From: Streptomyces canus
Lineage (GTDB): Bacteria; Actinomycetota; Actinomycetes; Streptomycetales; Streptomycetaceae
Assembly: GCF_030815415.1 (NCBI RefSeq)
Contig: NZ_JAUSWW010000001.1
Location: 248,001 to 312,000, forward strand
Direction of reading: 5' to 3'
Length of the DNA stretch: 64,000 nucleotides
This document shows, one piece after another, positions 18,046 through 25,813 of this stretch. The position numbers and the translations under genes are program-made. The notes beneath the pieces were generated by a model. That model had not been told where the DNA came from and did no database searches. It worked only from the letters and a program-made list of their open reading frames with translations. Position 1 is the stretch's first letter, and the number at the start of each line of letters is the position of its first letter.

Positions 18046-18370
18046 GCCCTCTCCGGCCAGCCGTCTCCGCCCCCGCTGCAAGCGGCTACCTGTTGCTCAC
18101 GCTCTTCGCCCTGGCACTCGCCTGGATCGCGATCGGGCTGGGCATGGCCAGCCCGACCGCCGTCCAGCAACAGCGCGATGCCGCTGATCCTCCTGTCGCG
18201 CATCTCCACTGCGTTCACCCCGATCGACGCGATGCCGGGGTGGTTCCAGCCGATCGCCAAGTACCAGCCGTTCACGCCCGCCATCGAGACTCTGCGCGTC
18301 CTCCTCCTCGGCACCCAAATCGGCCACAACGGGTGGCTCATGGTCGCCTGGTCCATCCCGAGCCCGCTCG
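18046..18370 (+). pseudogene. remnant of a DrrB-type ABC-2 permease
   Basis: The first frame has SGYLLLTLFALALAWIAIGL; a second frame from 18178 reads MPLILLSRISTAFTPIDAMP and GWFQPIAKYQPFTPAIETLR, then LLLGTQIGHNGWLMVAW. This is the C-terminal half of a daunorubicin-type permease (motif S-xx-F-P-xDxMPGW-QP-A-xQPxT) with a frameshift or small deletion between. The N-terminal half is missing. It shows that another exporter gene once stood directly behind the present operon. Confidence 0.7.
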
Positions 18371-18373
18371 CCA

Positions 18374-18733
18374 GAAGCCGTCCAACGGCTACTCGCGTGC
18401 GGGTTCTTGCCCTCAGCCATCCGAGATTCCGCGAACCCGAGCGTTTCCGACCGCACAGCGCAGAAGATCCGCCGCCAGGAACAGGGCCATCAGTACGCCG
18501 AAGCCCAACTCATCGCGCTCGGGGCTCCAGTGCCGCGGGCCGGGTGCAACCCGGCCGTCTGGCTTCGGGAGGCCCTGGTCGCGGTCGGGGCCCGCAACGT
18601 ACGCCACCGCGGAGCGCACCGCTACGTATGGCGGCTCGGGCGAAGCGGGCGCGAGCGTGAGCAGATCAAGCTCGGCATCCCCGCCCAGCGGCCCTATCCC
18701 AAACAGCCCGACCCCGAACCGATCGCGGTCTGA
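18374..18733 (+). pseudogene. C-terminal fragment of a mobile-element protein (unassigned)
   Basis: An open frame of about 120 codons reads EAVQRLLACGFLPSAIRDSA and continues to KQPDPEPIAV with no ribosome site or good start. The basic segment VGARNVRHRGAHRYVW and the ending LGIPAQRPYPKQPDPEP have the look of replication or transfer proteins of Streptomyces integrative plasmids, but I cannot name the family with confidence. It joins the DrrB-like remnant without a gap, as expected for deletion debris. Confidence 0.35.
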
Positions 18734-18794
18734 GGGCTGTCCAGCCGCGCAGTCCGCAGTGCCCGCCGCGGTCGCCCGTTTCACGGGATGCCCC

Positions 18795-19408
18795 CTATCC
18801 CGCCCACCAGAAAGAGGAAGTCGGGTCGACCCGCTTGGCGAGATGGTAGTGCAGCCGAGCCTCCTCGTCGTCTCCGCGCAACCGCAGCACCCGAGCCAGG
18901 TGGGCGTGTACATCGGCCCAGAAGGGCTGGTGGTCGTACATCGCGACGGCGGCGTGACGTGTGAGGTACGTGGGGTCGCTTTCCAGCACCGCACGCAACT
19001 CGCGCTCTGCGGAGACCAGGTGGCCCAGCCCTTCGTGGCACAGGGCGATGTGGATACGTGTGGTCAGGCCATGGTAGCGGGAGACACCGGAAAGCATGTC
19101 GAGTGCTTCGGCGTAACGCTCCATCGCCAGAAGGGCGTTGCCTGCCAGGGCGCGGGCCCCCTGGTGGGCGCTGTCGGCCTGGAGCGCGCGCTGCGCCCAC
19201 TCCAGGCTTTCGTCGAAGTCCCGCCGGTGCGAAGCCACGCAGCCGACGCTGTAGAGGGCCTCTGCCGAGTCCGGGGTGAGGGCAGCGCCTGCTGGTACGC
19301 GTCCTCGGCACCGTCCAACTCCCGCTGGGCGAGCAGCGTGTCGCCACGCTCGATCGCCTCTCTCATACGTCGTTGGCGTAAGCGTTTGGATGTACCGCCG
19401 CCGAACAT
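18795..19408 (-). pseudogene. TPR-repeat protein disrupted by a one-base frameshift
   Basis: A good start (ATG 19408 after GGAGGAGGTCGT) opens MFGGGTSKRLRQRRMREAI and runs to EDAYQQAL; near 19285 the frame changes and continues as LTPDSAEALYSVGCVASHRR down to the stop at 18795 (SSFWWAG). Joining the two frames gives about 204 residues with four or five tetratricopeptide units. A single missing base in the codon after QQAL explains the break. Without correction only 40 residues plus nonsense are made, so it is called a pseudogene unless the base is a sequencing error. Function unknown; TPR proteins mediate protein contacts. Confidence 0.7.
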
Positions 19409-20188
19409 ACGACCTCCTCCGGAGCGACGTGGTCACAACACCACGGTCCAACTGAAAGGTGATCTCTACGCTGCGTTTGCCGAGCGGGGCGCTGCCGATC
19501 AGATGGATCGGCTCAGAGAGCCACCACAGATGGGACGAGCCGTGATGGGCGGTCGGCTGGATCTGGTGGTCGAGTCTCTCGTCAGCACGTTCTCGACGGC
19601 TGCCGACAGTGCGTGGATTGGTATGCGACAAGTCTTCGGCGGCATGACGACCAACTCCCCCGTGAGGCAACGACGTCGCGCCCCCGTGGAGGAATGGTAG
19701 AGGGTTGCCGTGATCGCTCGCGAGTCTCTGGAGACGAGGATGAGAGTGCGGTAGGTCCGCTGGTTCCGATCCCGTCGTCGCGGGTTCAGCCTCCCGGTTC
19801 ATTGCGTGCCCAGGCAGGAACGATTTCGTGACGGCGGGAACTGTTGTCTTGCCAAGTTTGAGGGCTGCGTTTTCCCTGGCGGGGCATAGGAGCCGCGATC
19901 TCGTGGGAGTGATGGTTGTTGTGTCGTGGCTCCCGCGGAGCTTGAGGATACCGTCGCTCGTCGCACTGCTGAACAACACGAACTCTCCGCTCGGCGCCGG
20001 GTGGACGAGCTTCAAGGAGCAAGCCGACCGTATCCAGGCCGAGTTGCCCCAGCTGACGTCCACGAAGCCTTCCGCAAACTCGTCTGCTGCCTGATCGCTC
20101 ACCGGCAGCTCGGCGTATTGCGCTGCCATCGATAAAGGACACCGCGCGCTGGGCACTGTTGTCGAACGCATCTTGCCTGGCAAGCGTC
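19409..20188. other. 780 bp without a supportable gene
   Basis: Several open frames overlap here on both strands, but none has a ribosome site together with a protein-like sequence, and base composition is lower in GC than the surrounding genes. Probably decayed DNA. Confidence 0.45.
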
Positions 20189-20695
20189 CTATGAAATGGT
20201 CACGGCATGCTGCATTTCACACCTGTCGTGCTGGAGGTGCAACCGACGGAGGTCTTGCAGTGCAGCGATGGGAAAGGGGTGCTGAACCCACTTCGCCAGA
20301 TAGCCGTCCTCGCCGTGGACCTCCAGTACTGACTGAGCGGCCTCCAGGACGACGTGTCCGAGAAGGCCTCGCGGCTGCGTGGAGCCCCAGACGAGCGTGC
20401 CTTCCTGGTCGGGCGCATCGAAGCTCGCGGACATGTCAGGGAAGCGGTAGATGGACAGATCATCTTCCGGACCCCTGCCTCGCAGAATCCACCTCACTTC
20501 AGCCGGTTCCAGGTCAAAGGAGAAGCGCTGGACAGGTGTGGGGCCGTACAAACCCGCCACACCGTGAAGCACGTCGGCAAGAGCATCCGTGCAGTAGCTG
20601 ACGATGTCCTTCCGCTCCGAAGAGCCGTCCTTGATGCGGCACGTCGCCCAGCCGCTGCCGCTCAGTTCCCAACTGAACCGGAGCCCATTGGTCAT
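20189..20695 (-). CDS. conserved hypothetical protein
   Basis: 168 residues starting MTNGLRFSWELSGSGWATCR, with a strong ribosome site (GGGAGGGGCGGG) just before the ATG at 20693-20695; the 26 extra residues of a longer frame are not protein-like. The sequence is soluble and acidic, with tryptophans in EVRWILRG and KWVQHPFPIAAL and the segment VLEVHGEDGYLAKW. Similar small proteins of unknown role are common in Streptomyces, often as single genes. No membrane segment, signal or catalytic motif is seen. It is flanked upstream by two hairpins that isolate it from the next cassette. Confidence 0.75.
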   Translation of the reverse strand: MTNGLRFSWELSGSGWATCRIKDGSSERKDIVSYCTDALADVLHGVAGLYGPTPVQRFSFDLEPAEVRWILRGRGPEDDLSIYRFPDMSASFDAPDQEGTLVWGSTQPRGLLGHVVLEAAQSVLEVHGEDGYLAKWVQHPFPIAALQDLRRLHLQHDRCEMQHAVTIS

Positions 20696-20817
20696 CCCGC
20701 CCCTCCCGGTGATCGCCACCGAAGACGGTACAGCCCAGAGGCAGGCGGATCCCCTCGCGTCCAACACAACCAACGACGAAGGCCTCGTACCACTGGAGTA
20801 CTACGTTCGCACGACAA

Positions 20818-20843
20818 CGCCCCCGATCGAAGGACCGGGGGCG
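20818..20843. terminator. hairpin upstream of the hypothetical gene
   Basis: Eight-base-pair perfect stem CGCCCCCG / CGGGGGCG with a 10-base loop. It could terminate transcripts entering from the small-gene cassette. Confidence 0.5.
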
Positions 20844-20909
20844 CCCCGACCCCGCCCCATCCGCCTGGCAGCAGGAATTGGGGAGGCCGTCTCGGGCGGC
20901 CGCGCTCGT

Positions 20910-20944
20910 CCCGCTACCGGCGCACCGCTGCGGCCGGTAGCGGG
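20910..20944. terminator. strong hairpin downstream of the small-gene cassette
   Basis: Eleven-base-pair perfect stem CCCGCTACCGG / CCGGTAGCGGG around a 13-base loop. Second of two stacked hairpins between the minus-strand cassette and the gene at 20189. Confidence 0.55.
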
Positions 20945-21084
20945 GGTTCATGGCCGCTGAGCTGTATTACTGCGGGCCTCGCCGCGTACGCGGCGGCGGG
21001 CTGCCGGGCGGATCTGGTCCCGGAGCTGGGGGCGTACTGTCTACGCTCATTTGCGTTCCCCTCCCTTCGCGGGGTTCGGGAGCC

Positions 21085-21135
21085 TGACGTCTCGGTCACT
21101 CGGCCTTTCCAGGGGTGACGGTGGCCGAGACGTCA
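21085..21135 (-). terminator. inverted repeat overlapping the end of the 69-residue gene
   Basis: TGACGTCTCGG (21085-21095) and CCGAGACGTCA (21125-21135) pair perfectly, and the second arm contains the stop codon of the minus-strand gene at 21133, a usual place for a terminator. Confidence 0.5.
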
Positions 21136-21342
21136 GCCGCGTTCGTTCGTGGGTTGCGGCAGCTGGCTCCGGCGTTCACCCTCGGGACACACCGGGCAGA
21201 CATCCAGGCCGGCCAGGAGCGGCATCATCTGCTGGCTGCGATGCACCGGGCAGTACCTCCGGCCGCGGATCTGGTCGGTGCGGTACTCGTCCTCGGCTAG
21301 ATCCCTGCTGGTGGGGGTTGGTTGTCGGGTGCTGGCTGCCAT
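21133..21342 (-). CDS. small zinc-ribbon-like protein
   Basis: 69 residues. The centre carries RYCPVHRSQQMMPLLAGLDV followed by CPVCPEGE, that is CxxH and CxxC pairs about 20 residues apart, suggesting a single metal site. The ATG at 21342 is preceded by TAGGAGCACCC, and the TAG stop of the upstream 35-residue gene lies inside this ribosome site, so the two are tightly coupled. Acidic DLAEDEYRTDQIRGR precedes the ribbon. Proteins of this type are found next to Streptomyces XRE regulators; function unknown. Confidence 0.75.
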   Translation of the reverse strand: MAASTRQPTPTSRDLAEDEYRTDQIRGRRYCPVHRSQQMMPLLAGLDVCPVCPEGERRSQLPQPTNERG

Positions 21343-21350
21343 GGGTGCTC

Positions 21351-21458
21351 CTAGTTGTTGTCGTCCGGGGGCGGAGTGGGCGGATCGTCGGGCGGTTGAG
21401 GCACGGGCGGCCAGGTCATGACCGTCGCGCTCCCGACCGTTGCAAGGGTGCGCCGCAT
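21351..21458 (-). CDS. 35-residue proline-rich peptide
   Basis: A short frame begins at ATG 21456-21458 behind GGAGGGACCC and ends at TAG 21351-21353. The peptide starts MRRTLATVGSATVMTWPP and ends in a proline/aspartate tail (QPPDDPPTPPPDDNN). Its strong ribosome site, codon bias and coupling to the next gene argue that it is translated. The basic start and hydrophobic stretch could be a membrane anchor, but it is too short to tell. No known family is recognised. It belongs to the minus-strand cassette divergent from the XRE regulator. Confidence 0.65.
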   Translation of the reverse strand: MRRTLATVGSATVMTWPPVPQPPDDPPTPPPDDNN

Positions 21459-21481
21459 GGGTCCCTCCCTTCTGAATAGGG

Positions 21482-21502
21482 CCGACTTCTGATCAGAGTC
21501 GG
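21482..21502. terminator. small hairpin inside the small-gene cassette
   Basis: CCGACT / AGTCGG with a nine-base loop, between the 56-residue and 35-residue genes. Possibly an attenuator or processing site. Confidence 0.35.
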
Positions 21503-21599
21503 TCGATGGCTTGACCTTCCTTGCGCACCCGTCCCGGGCGCTCGACCTGTCCAGGGCTGGGGGACCCGGGGCGGGAGTTCATGTACCGGACCTGTCGAA

Positions 21600-21770
21600 T
21601 CAGGGGTGGCAGGTGCAGCCGCAACGGCGCTGGATCAGCACCCCGTTACCTGTGGGGAGCGGGATGTCCTCGCTCTGGCGGCAGGTCTCGTGCAGATACT
21701 CGTATCCGTCCCGCTGCGCGAGCGTGCATTCCGCCGACAGCGCCGGGGCCTCGGCAGCGGGCCTGGTCAT
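21600..21770 (-). CDS. 56-residue cysteine-containing small protein
   Basis: Begins at ATG 21768-21770, overlapping the stop of the 188-residue gene by four bases (ATGA), and ends at 21600. The sequence includes SAECTLAQRDGYEYLHETCR and ends RRCGCTCHP, so five cysteines and a terminal histidine could bind a metal. No signal peptide. Too short for most gene finders, but the stop-start overlap and codon usage support it. It is the second gene of the minus-strand cassette facing the XRE/TPR regulator. Function unknown. Confidence 0.7.
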   Translation of the reverse strand: MTRPAAEAPALSAECTLAQRDGYEYLHETCRQSEDIPLPTGNGVLIQRRCGCTCHP

Positions 21771-22333
21771 GGCAGATCGTCGCCGTCGGCAGTGACGTGA
21801 CCCAGGAGCGCGAACTCACACACGGCGGCCAGGCTGCACAAGCCGTGCGGTCTGGTGATCGGCACCGCCCAGTACGAGGCCAGCGACTCCTGGTCCAACT
21901 CGGTGTGGTCGGTGCGCGGTACGCCGAGGTAGGCGCCGTCACCCAGGTACCCCATGCCGGGGGCTGTCCGCACCTGCCCGCTGCCGGGCAGCACCAAGGC
22001 GTAGTACCGGTCGAAGCCGGGGTCGTGGATGACCGGGCCCCGCAGGCATTCGGCGAGGCGAACGTTCACGGTGGGCCGGTCGTGGCTTGCGGCCGCAGCA
22101 CGGACCATGGCACCGGGGATGCGGACCACGGCAAAATGCCTTCCGAGTGGCAGCAGCGTTACCGTCAGCTCCTGCCACTCCATACGAGCCCGGTCCCGGC
22201 CCGCGCCGGCAAGGCCGGACAACAGCCAGCGTTCGGTCTCGACTCCTCGTTCGGCACGAGGGCGCACGAGCACGCCGGGCCGTGTCTCCGCTGGCGGCTG
22301 GGCCCGGTCAAGTGCGCTGTGCGAGTTGTCCAT
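21767..22333 (-). CDS. conserved hypothetical protein of regulator-linked cassette
   Basis: 188 residues from ATG 22333 (MDNSHSALDRAQPPAETRPG); longer frames run across the operator region and are rejected. The core reads MEWQELTVTLLPLGRHFAVV, RIPGAMVRAAA, CLRGPVIHDPGFDRYYALVL and LGDGAYLGVPRTDHT, and ends with a short helix. This pattern (VVRIP, GPVIHD, YYALV, YLGVPR) is widespread among Streptomyces proteins of unknown role lying beside XRE/TPR regulators. No catalytic motif or membrane segment. First gene of the cassette; its promoter overlaps the twin operators at 22401-22450. Confidence 0.8.
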   Translation of the reverse strand: MDNSHSALDRAQPPAETRPGVLVRPRAERGVETERWLLSGLAGAGRDRARMEWQELTVTLLPLGRHFAVVRIPGAMVRAAAASHDRPTVNVRLAECLRGPVIHDPGFDRYYALVLPGSGQVRTAPGMGYLGDGAYLGVPRTDHTELDQESLASYWAVPITRPHGLCSLAAVCEFALLGHVTADGDDLP

Positions 22334-22400
22334 GTGGCGATGCTCGCCGCCCTGACCAGCAGTGCGGGAGTGTGTACGGGGCATGAGCCGCGTTGGCAGC

Positions 22401-22450
22401 TTCACACACTGTGTGAACCGACTGTCGGTACCCTCCACACACTGAGTGAA
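22401..22450. promoter_or_regulatory. twin operators in the divergent cassette/XRE promoter
   Basis: TTCACACACTGTGTGAA (22401-22417) is a perfect dyad around one base. TCCACACACTGAGTGAA (22434-22450) matches it at 15 of 17 positions. Their spacing is 33 bp, about three helical turns, so two bound dimers would lie on one face. The second copy ends 12 bp before the regulator start, which suggests autoregulation. Confidence 0.7.
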
Positions 22451-22462
22451 TCGGGGGCACCG

Positions 22463-23800
22463 ATGGAGCCGAACACACAGCTGGACGCCCTCATGTACGA
22501 GGCCGGAATGTCCCGCGTGGGACTCGCCACGCGGATCAACCGCGCGGCAGCAGCACAAGGGACACAGATGCGCTACGACCACAGCTCCGTCATCCGCTGG
22601 CTCCGGGGCCAACGCCCCCGCGGCCGCACCCCGGAGATCATCGCCGACGTCCTCGGCGCCCGGCTCGGCCGGCGCCTCAGTCTCGACGACATCGGCATGG
22701 GCGCCCCGTCCACGCCCCAGCCCGCCGGTACGCCGCTAGACGGGTTCATCGGAAAGGCCACTGCCCTCTGGCGGGGCGATCACCAGCAGCGCGAGGACCT
22801 CCAGAAGGCACCCGTCATCACCGGTCTGCCCGCCGTGGGGCCCGTGTGGGAGTGGGAGAACCCGCCGGACGACACCGACGTCAGCAGCCGCGGCACGATC
22901 CGGGTGGGCCTCCCCGACGTCGATCAGCTGCGGACCGCGCGGAGCCACTATGAGCAGATGTACCGAAAGATCGGCGGCGTCGCGACACGATCCCGCGTGC
23001 TGCGATTCCTGGCGGAGGACACGGCACCGCTCATGCGGGGCAGCTACTCCGACCAGACCGGACGCGAGCTGCACCGTGCAGTCGGCGGACTGGTCGCAGT
23101 CGCTGGAATCTGTGCGTACGACTCGAACGCACAGGGCCTCGCACAGCGCTACTACCACCAGGCCCTCCGGCTCGCAAAAGCCAGCGGCGACCGCACGTTC
23201 GGCGGATACGTGATAGCGCTCCTGGTCAACCACTCGCTCTTCATGGGCGAGTACCGCCAGGCCGTCGCTTTCGCTGAAGCCGGCCTGCGCACCGCAGGAG
23301 CAGCGATCAGCCCCGCCCTCGCCAGCGACCTGCACGCCATGCAGGCCAAGGCATTCGCCCGCATGGGAGACCACGCCGGGGCGCGCCGGGCCATCTCCGC
23401 CGCCGAGACAGCCTCCGGGCAGATCCGGCCCGATGAAGAGCCGGCCGAGACCGGCTACGTACAGCCTGGCCTGCTGGAGAACGCCCTCGCCGACACCCTC
23501 ATGCGGCTCGGCGATACCGGGCCAGCGCAGCAGTACGCCGCCGAGGCCGTCGCGACACACACCCACGCCCGCGGCAAGGTCCACCGTCTCGCGACCCTGG
23601 CCGACTGCGAACTACGCGCCGGCGAAGTCGACCAGGCGGCCGGCACAGCGGTGCGGATGCTGGACACCGCGCAGGGCATGGAGTCACAGCGGCTGTACGA
23701 CCGGCTTGCCGGGGTACGCAGGTCCCTGTCCGCCACACGGAGCACTGCGGTTACCGACGTCGTCGACCGCATTGACGACGCGCTGCGCATCCCGCTGTAG
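22463..23800 (+). CDS. XRE-family regulator with TPR domain
   Basis: 445 residues from ATG 22463 (MEPNTQLDALMYEAGMSRVG). The N-terminal helix-turn-helix covers about residues 5-75 (LATRINRAAAAQG, DHSSVIRWLRGQRPRGRTPE). A linker leads to a tetratricopeptide region (about 150-440) with segments such as YYHQALRLAKASGDRTFGGY and HAMQAKAFARMGDHAGARRA. Such Streptomyces regulators control small adjacent cassettes linked to development or antibiotic production. It diverges from four small genes and has twin dyads in its promoter; a NUDIX gene follows 44 bp downstream and may be co-transcribed. Confidence 0.9.
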   Translation: MEPNTQLDALMYEAGMSRVGLATRINRAAAAQGTQMRYDHSSVIRWLRGQRPRGRTPEIIADVLGARLGRRLSLDDIGMGAPSTPQPAGTPLDGFIGKATALWRGDHQQREDLQKAPVITGLPAVGPVWEWENPPDDTDVSSRGTIRVGLPDVDQLRTARSHYEQMYRKIGGVATRSRVLRFLAEDTAPLMRGSYSDQTGRELHRAVGGLVAVAGICAYDSNAQGLAQRYYHQALRLAKASGDRTFGGYVIALLVNHSLFMGEYRQAVAFAEAGLRTAGAAISPALASDLHAMQAKAFARMGDHAGARRAISAAETASGQIRPDEEPAETGYVQPGLLENALADTLMRLGDTGPAQQYAAEAVATHTHARGKVHRLATLADCELRAGEVDQAAGTAVRMLDTAQGMESQRLYDRLAGVRRSLSATRSTAVTDVVDRIDDALRIPL

Positions 23801-23844
23801 CCGGTGTGCTGGGATGGATGGCGTACCCGACGAGAGGCTAGATC

Positions 23845-24381
23845 GTGTCCGTGTGGCAGAACCTGAGCGAGCGCACCGTGTACGAGAACCGGTGGGTCAC
23901 GGTCGCGATGGCGGATGTGGCACTGCCCGACGGCCGGCACCTGGACCACACCGTCATCCGGCTGCGCCCGGTAGCCGTCGCCACGGTGGTGAACGAGGCG
24001 AACGAGGTACTCCTGCTGTGGCGGCACCGGTTCATCACCGACGCCTGGGGGTGGGAACTCCCCTCGGGTGGCACCGGCGAGGGTGAGGATCCCGCGGTCG
24101 CGGCCGCGAGAGAGTTCGAGGAGGAGACCGGGTGGCGTCCGGGCCCGATGCAACTCCTGCTCGCCGTCGATCCCATGCCGGGGATCTCAACGAGTCACCA
24201 TCGCGTGTACTGGTCGGACCAGGCCGAGCAGGTACGGGACGTGCCGGTCGACGCGATCGAATCTGCACGCCGCGAGTGGGTGCCGCTGGAAAAGATCCCC
24301 GAGCTGATCGCGCGCGGCGAGGTCCGGTCGGCGAACGCGGTCGCTGCACTCCTGATGCTGCGCCACCTCCGACTCGGCTAG
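23845..24381 (+). CDS. NUDIX hydrolase
   Basis: 178 residues from GTG 23845 after GAGAGG. The Nudix box occupies residues 75-97: it begins GGTGEGEDP and continues with AAAREFEEETGW, containing all metal-binding glutamates. The N-terminal VYENRWVTVAMADVALPDGR and the whole length match ADP-ribose pyrophosphatase-like NUDIX proteins, which hydrolyse nucleoside diphosphates linked to another moiety. It is probably co-transcribed with the XRE regulator. Its TAG stop lies in the CTAG target duplication of the IS5-type element, and the gene remains intact. Confidence 0.9.
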   Translation: MSVWQNLSERTVYENRWVTVAMADVALPDGRHLDHTVIRLRPVAVATVVNEANEVLLLWRHRFITDAWGWELPSGGTGEGEDPAVAAAREFEEETGWRPGPMQLLLAVDPMPGISTSHHRVYWSDQAEQVRDVPVDAIESARREWVPLEKIPELIARGEVRSANAVAALLMLRHLRLG

Positions 24382-25385
24382 GAGCTGTCCGGCCGATCAT
24401 GTGCGGAGCCAGATGACGAGGGCGGCGGCCGTGGCCGTGCCGAGGTAGACGTAGCCGCGCTTGTCGTAGCGGGTGGCCACCGCCCGGTGCTGCTTCAAGC
24501 GGTTGATGGCCCGCTCAACGGTGTTGCGCTTCTTGTACCGTTCTTCGTCGAATCCCGGTGGCCGTCCGCCGCGTGAGCCCTTGCGCAGGCGGGCGGCCTG
24601 GCTGTCGGACTTCTCCGGGATCGTGTGCCGGATGCCCCGTTTCCGCAGGTACTGGCGGCACGGCCCGTTGCTCTAGGCCTTGTCCGCCGCGACGCTGTCG
24701 GGCTTCTTGCGGGGCCTGCCCGGCCCGAGTTTGGGGACGCGAATCTTCTCCAGCAGGGGCTGGAACTGGGTGCAGTCGGCCCTCTGACCTGGTGTGACGA
24801 TCAAGGACAGAGGGCGGCATCGTCCGTCTGCGCTCAGGTGGAGCTTGGTAGTGAACCCGCCGCGCGAGCGGCCCAGGCCCTCACCTCCAGCACCACCTCC
24901 ACCAGGCGGGCGACGAGACTCTGCCACGGTGCCTCGGCCTGGTGTTCTGGGACTTCGTCCCCCTTTGATGTGGGGGCCGGCGACGCGTCGGTGCGGGCTC
25001 CGGCCGCGTGCTGATGCGCCCGCACGATCGTGGAGTCGACCGAGATGTCCCAGTCGATCTCACCCGCTTCGTCGGCAGCGGCCTGGACCTGCTGGAGCAG
25101 ACGCTCCCACGTCCCGTCGCCCGACCACAGCCGGTGGCGTTCGTAGACGGTCTTCGACGGCCCGAACCGTTCGGGCAGGTCACGCCAGTGAACACCGGTC
25201 CGAACCCGGTGCAGAATCCCGTCGATCACCTGCCGATGATCCCGCCACCTGCCGCAACGCCTGTTGCTGACCGGCAGGAACGGCCGCAACCGTTCCCACT
25301 CGGCATCACTCAGATCACCCCGCCCCATGCCCACATCAACGACCCGAGCAGGACCTAGTCACAAGATCGGGCGGACAGCTCCTAG
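24378..25385. mobile_element. IS5-family insertion sequence, 1000 bp, with CTAG target duplication
   Basis: The element spans 24382-25381. Its ends are inverted copies starting GAGCTGTCCG, with about 22 of 24 outer positions alike. Both sides are flanked by CTAG (24378-24381 and 25382-25385), the YTAR duplication expected of IS5-type transposition. The inside encodes one minus-strand DDE transposase in broken frames. The left CTAG supplies the stop of the NUDIX gene and the right CTAG the stop of lutC. Confidence 0.92.
24397..25334 (-). pseudogene. IS5-family transposase, broken
   Basis: The first frame (25334 down to about 24920) reads DLSDAEWERLRPFLPVSNRR, GILHRVRTGVHWRDLPERFG and the catalytic region DWDISVDSTIVRAHQHAAG. 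A shift near 24920 leads to RGGFTTKLHLSADGRCRPLS and LIVTPGQRAD; this could be the programmed frameshift known in some IS5 groups. The second frame then meets a TAG at 24673 in DKA-stop-SNGP where Tyr is usual, and continues to the last catalytic part (KKRNTVERAINRLKQHRA) and WLRT at 24397. The nonsense codon means this copy cannot make transposase by itself. Confidence 0.85.
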
Positions 25386-25813
25386 TCGTCCGCGATCATG
25401 ACGATGTCGAGCGTTCGCGGGCCGTGCACACCCTCCACCGGCATGGCTGCGGCGACAGTGGTGAGCACGGCGTCCGCCGTGTCGAGCTGTCGGACCGTGA
25501 GCGGTGGAACGTCATCCAACCGGGACCAGGGTCCTTCGGGTACCAGGTCTTCAGGGAAACCCGGGGGCACGACAAGGGACCTCGCTCCGGTGCGCGTCAG
25601 CGCGCGGCCTACGGCGGCGGCATCGGACGGCGGAACGCGGACTACGGTGGCGCGGTAGTCGGCGGCGCGTTCGATGAACAGCTCGACGACGTCCAGCCCC
25701 GCCTGCTGGGAGCGCGGTTCGTGCGGGACGGGGTCGCTGTCGGGGGTTTCGGCACCCGATACGTCGGCCAGCGCGCTCCGGATGTCGCCCAGTACGGTGT
25801 CGCGGCCGGTCAT
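25382..25813 (-). CDS. lutC: LutC-like protein with internal deletion
   Basis: 143 residues, whereas LutC proteins of L-lactate oxidation are about 200-240. The N-terminal part (VLGDIRSALADV, ELFIERAADYRATVVRVPP) and the last residues (VEGVHGPRTLDIVMI) fit LutC, but the sequence jumps from DAVLTTVAAAMP directly to VEGVHGP. The central segment, normally with AETGTIVL and SGPSATSDIEL, is missing (roughly 70 residues). The frame is preserved, so a short protein could be made, but it probably lacks function. ATG overlaps the lutB stop by four bases. The stop lies in the IS5 target duplication. Confidence 0.85.
   Translation of the reverse strand: MTGRDTVLGDIRSALADVSGAETPDSDPVPHEPRSQQAGLDVVELFIERAADYRATVVRVPPSDAAAVGRALTRTGARSLVVPPGFPEDLVPEGPWSRLDDVPPLTVRQLDTADAVLTTVAAAMPVEGVHGPRTLDIVMIADD

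Noticed and set aside
19409..20188. Several overlapping open frames considered as small genes
   Set aside because: None combines a start signal with a protein-like sequence; the frames contradict one another.
21493..21582. A 29-codon minus-strand frame inside the micro-gene cassette
   Set aside because: It has no convincing ribosome site and overlaps a hairpin; the neighbouring 35- and 56-residue genes have much better signals.
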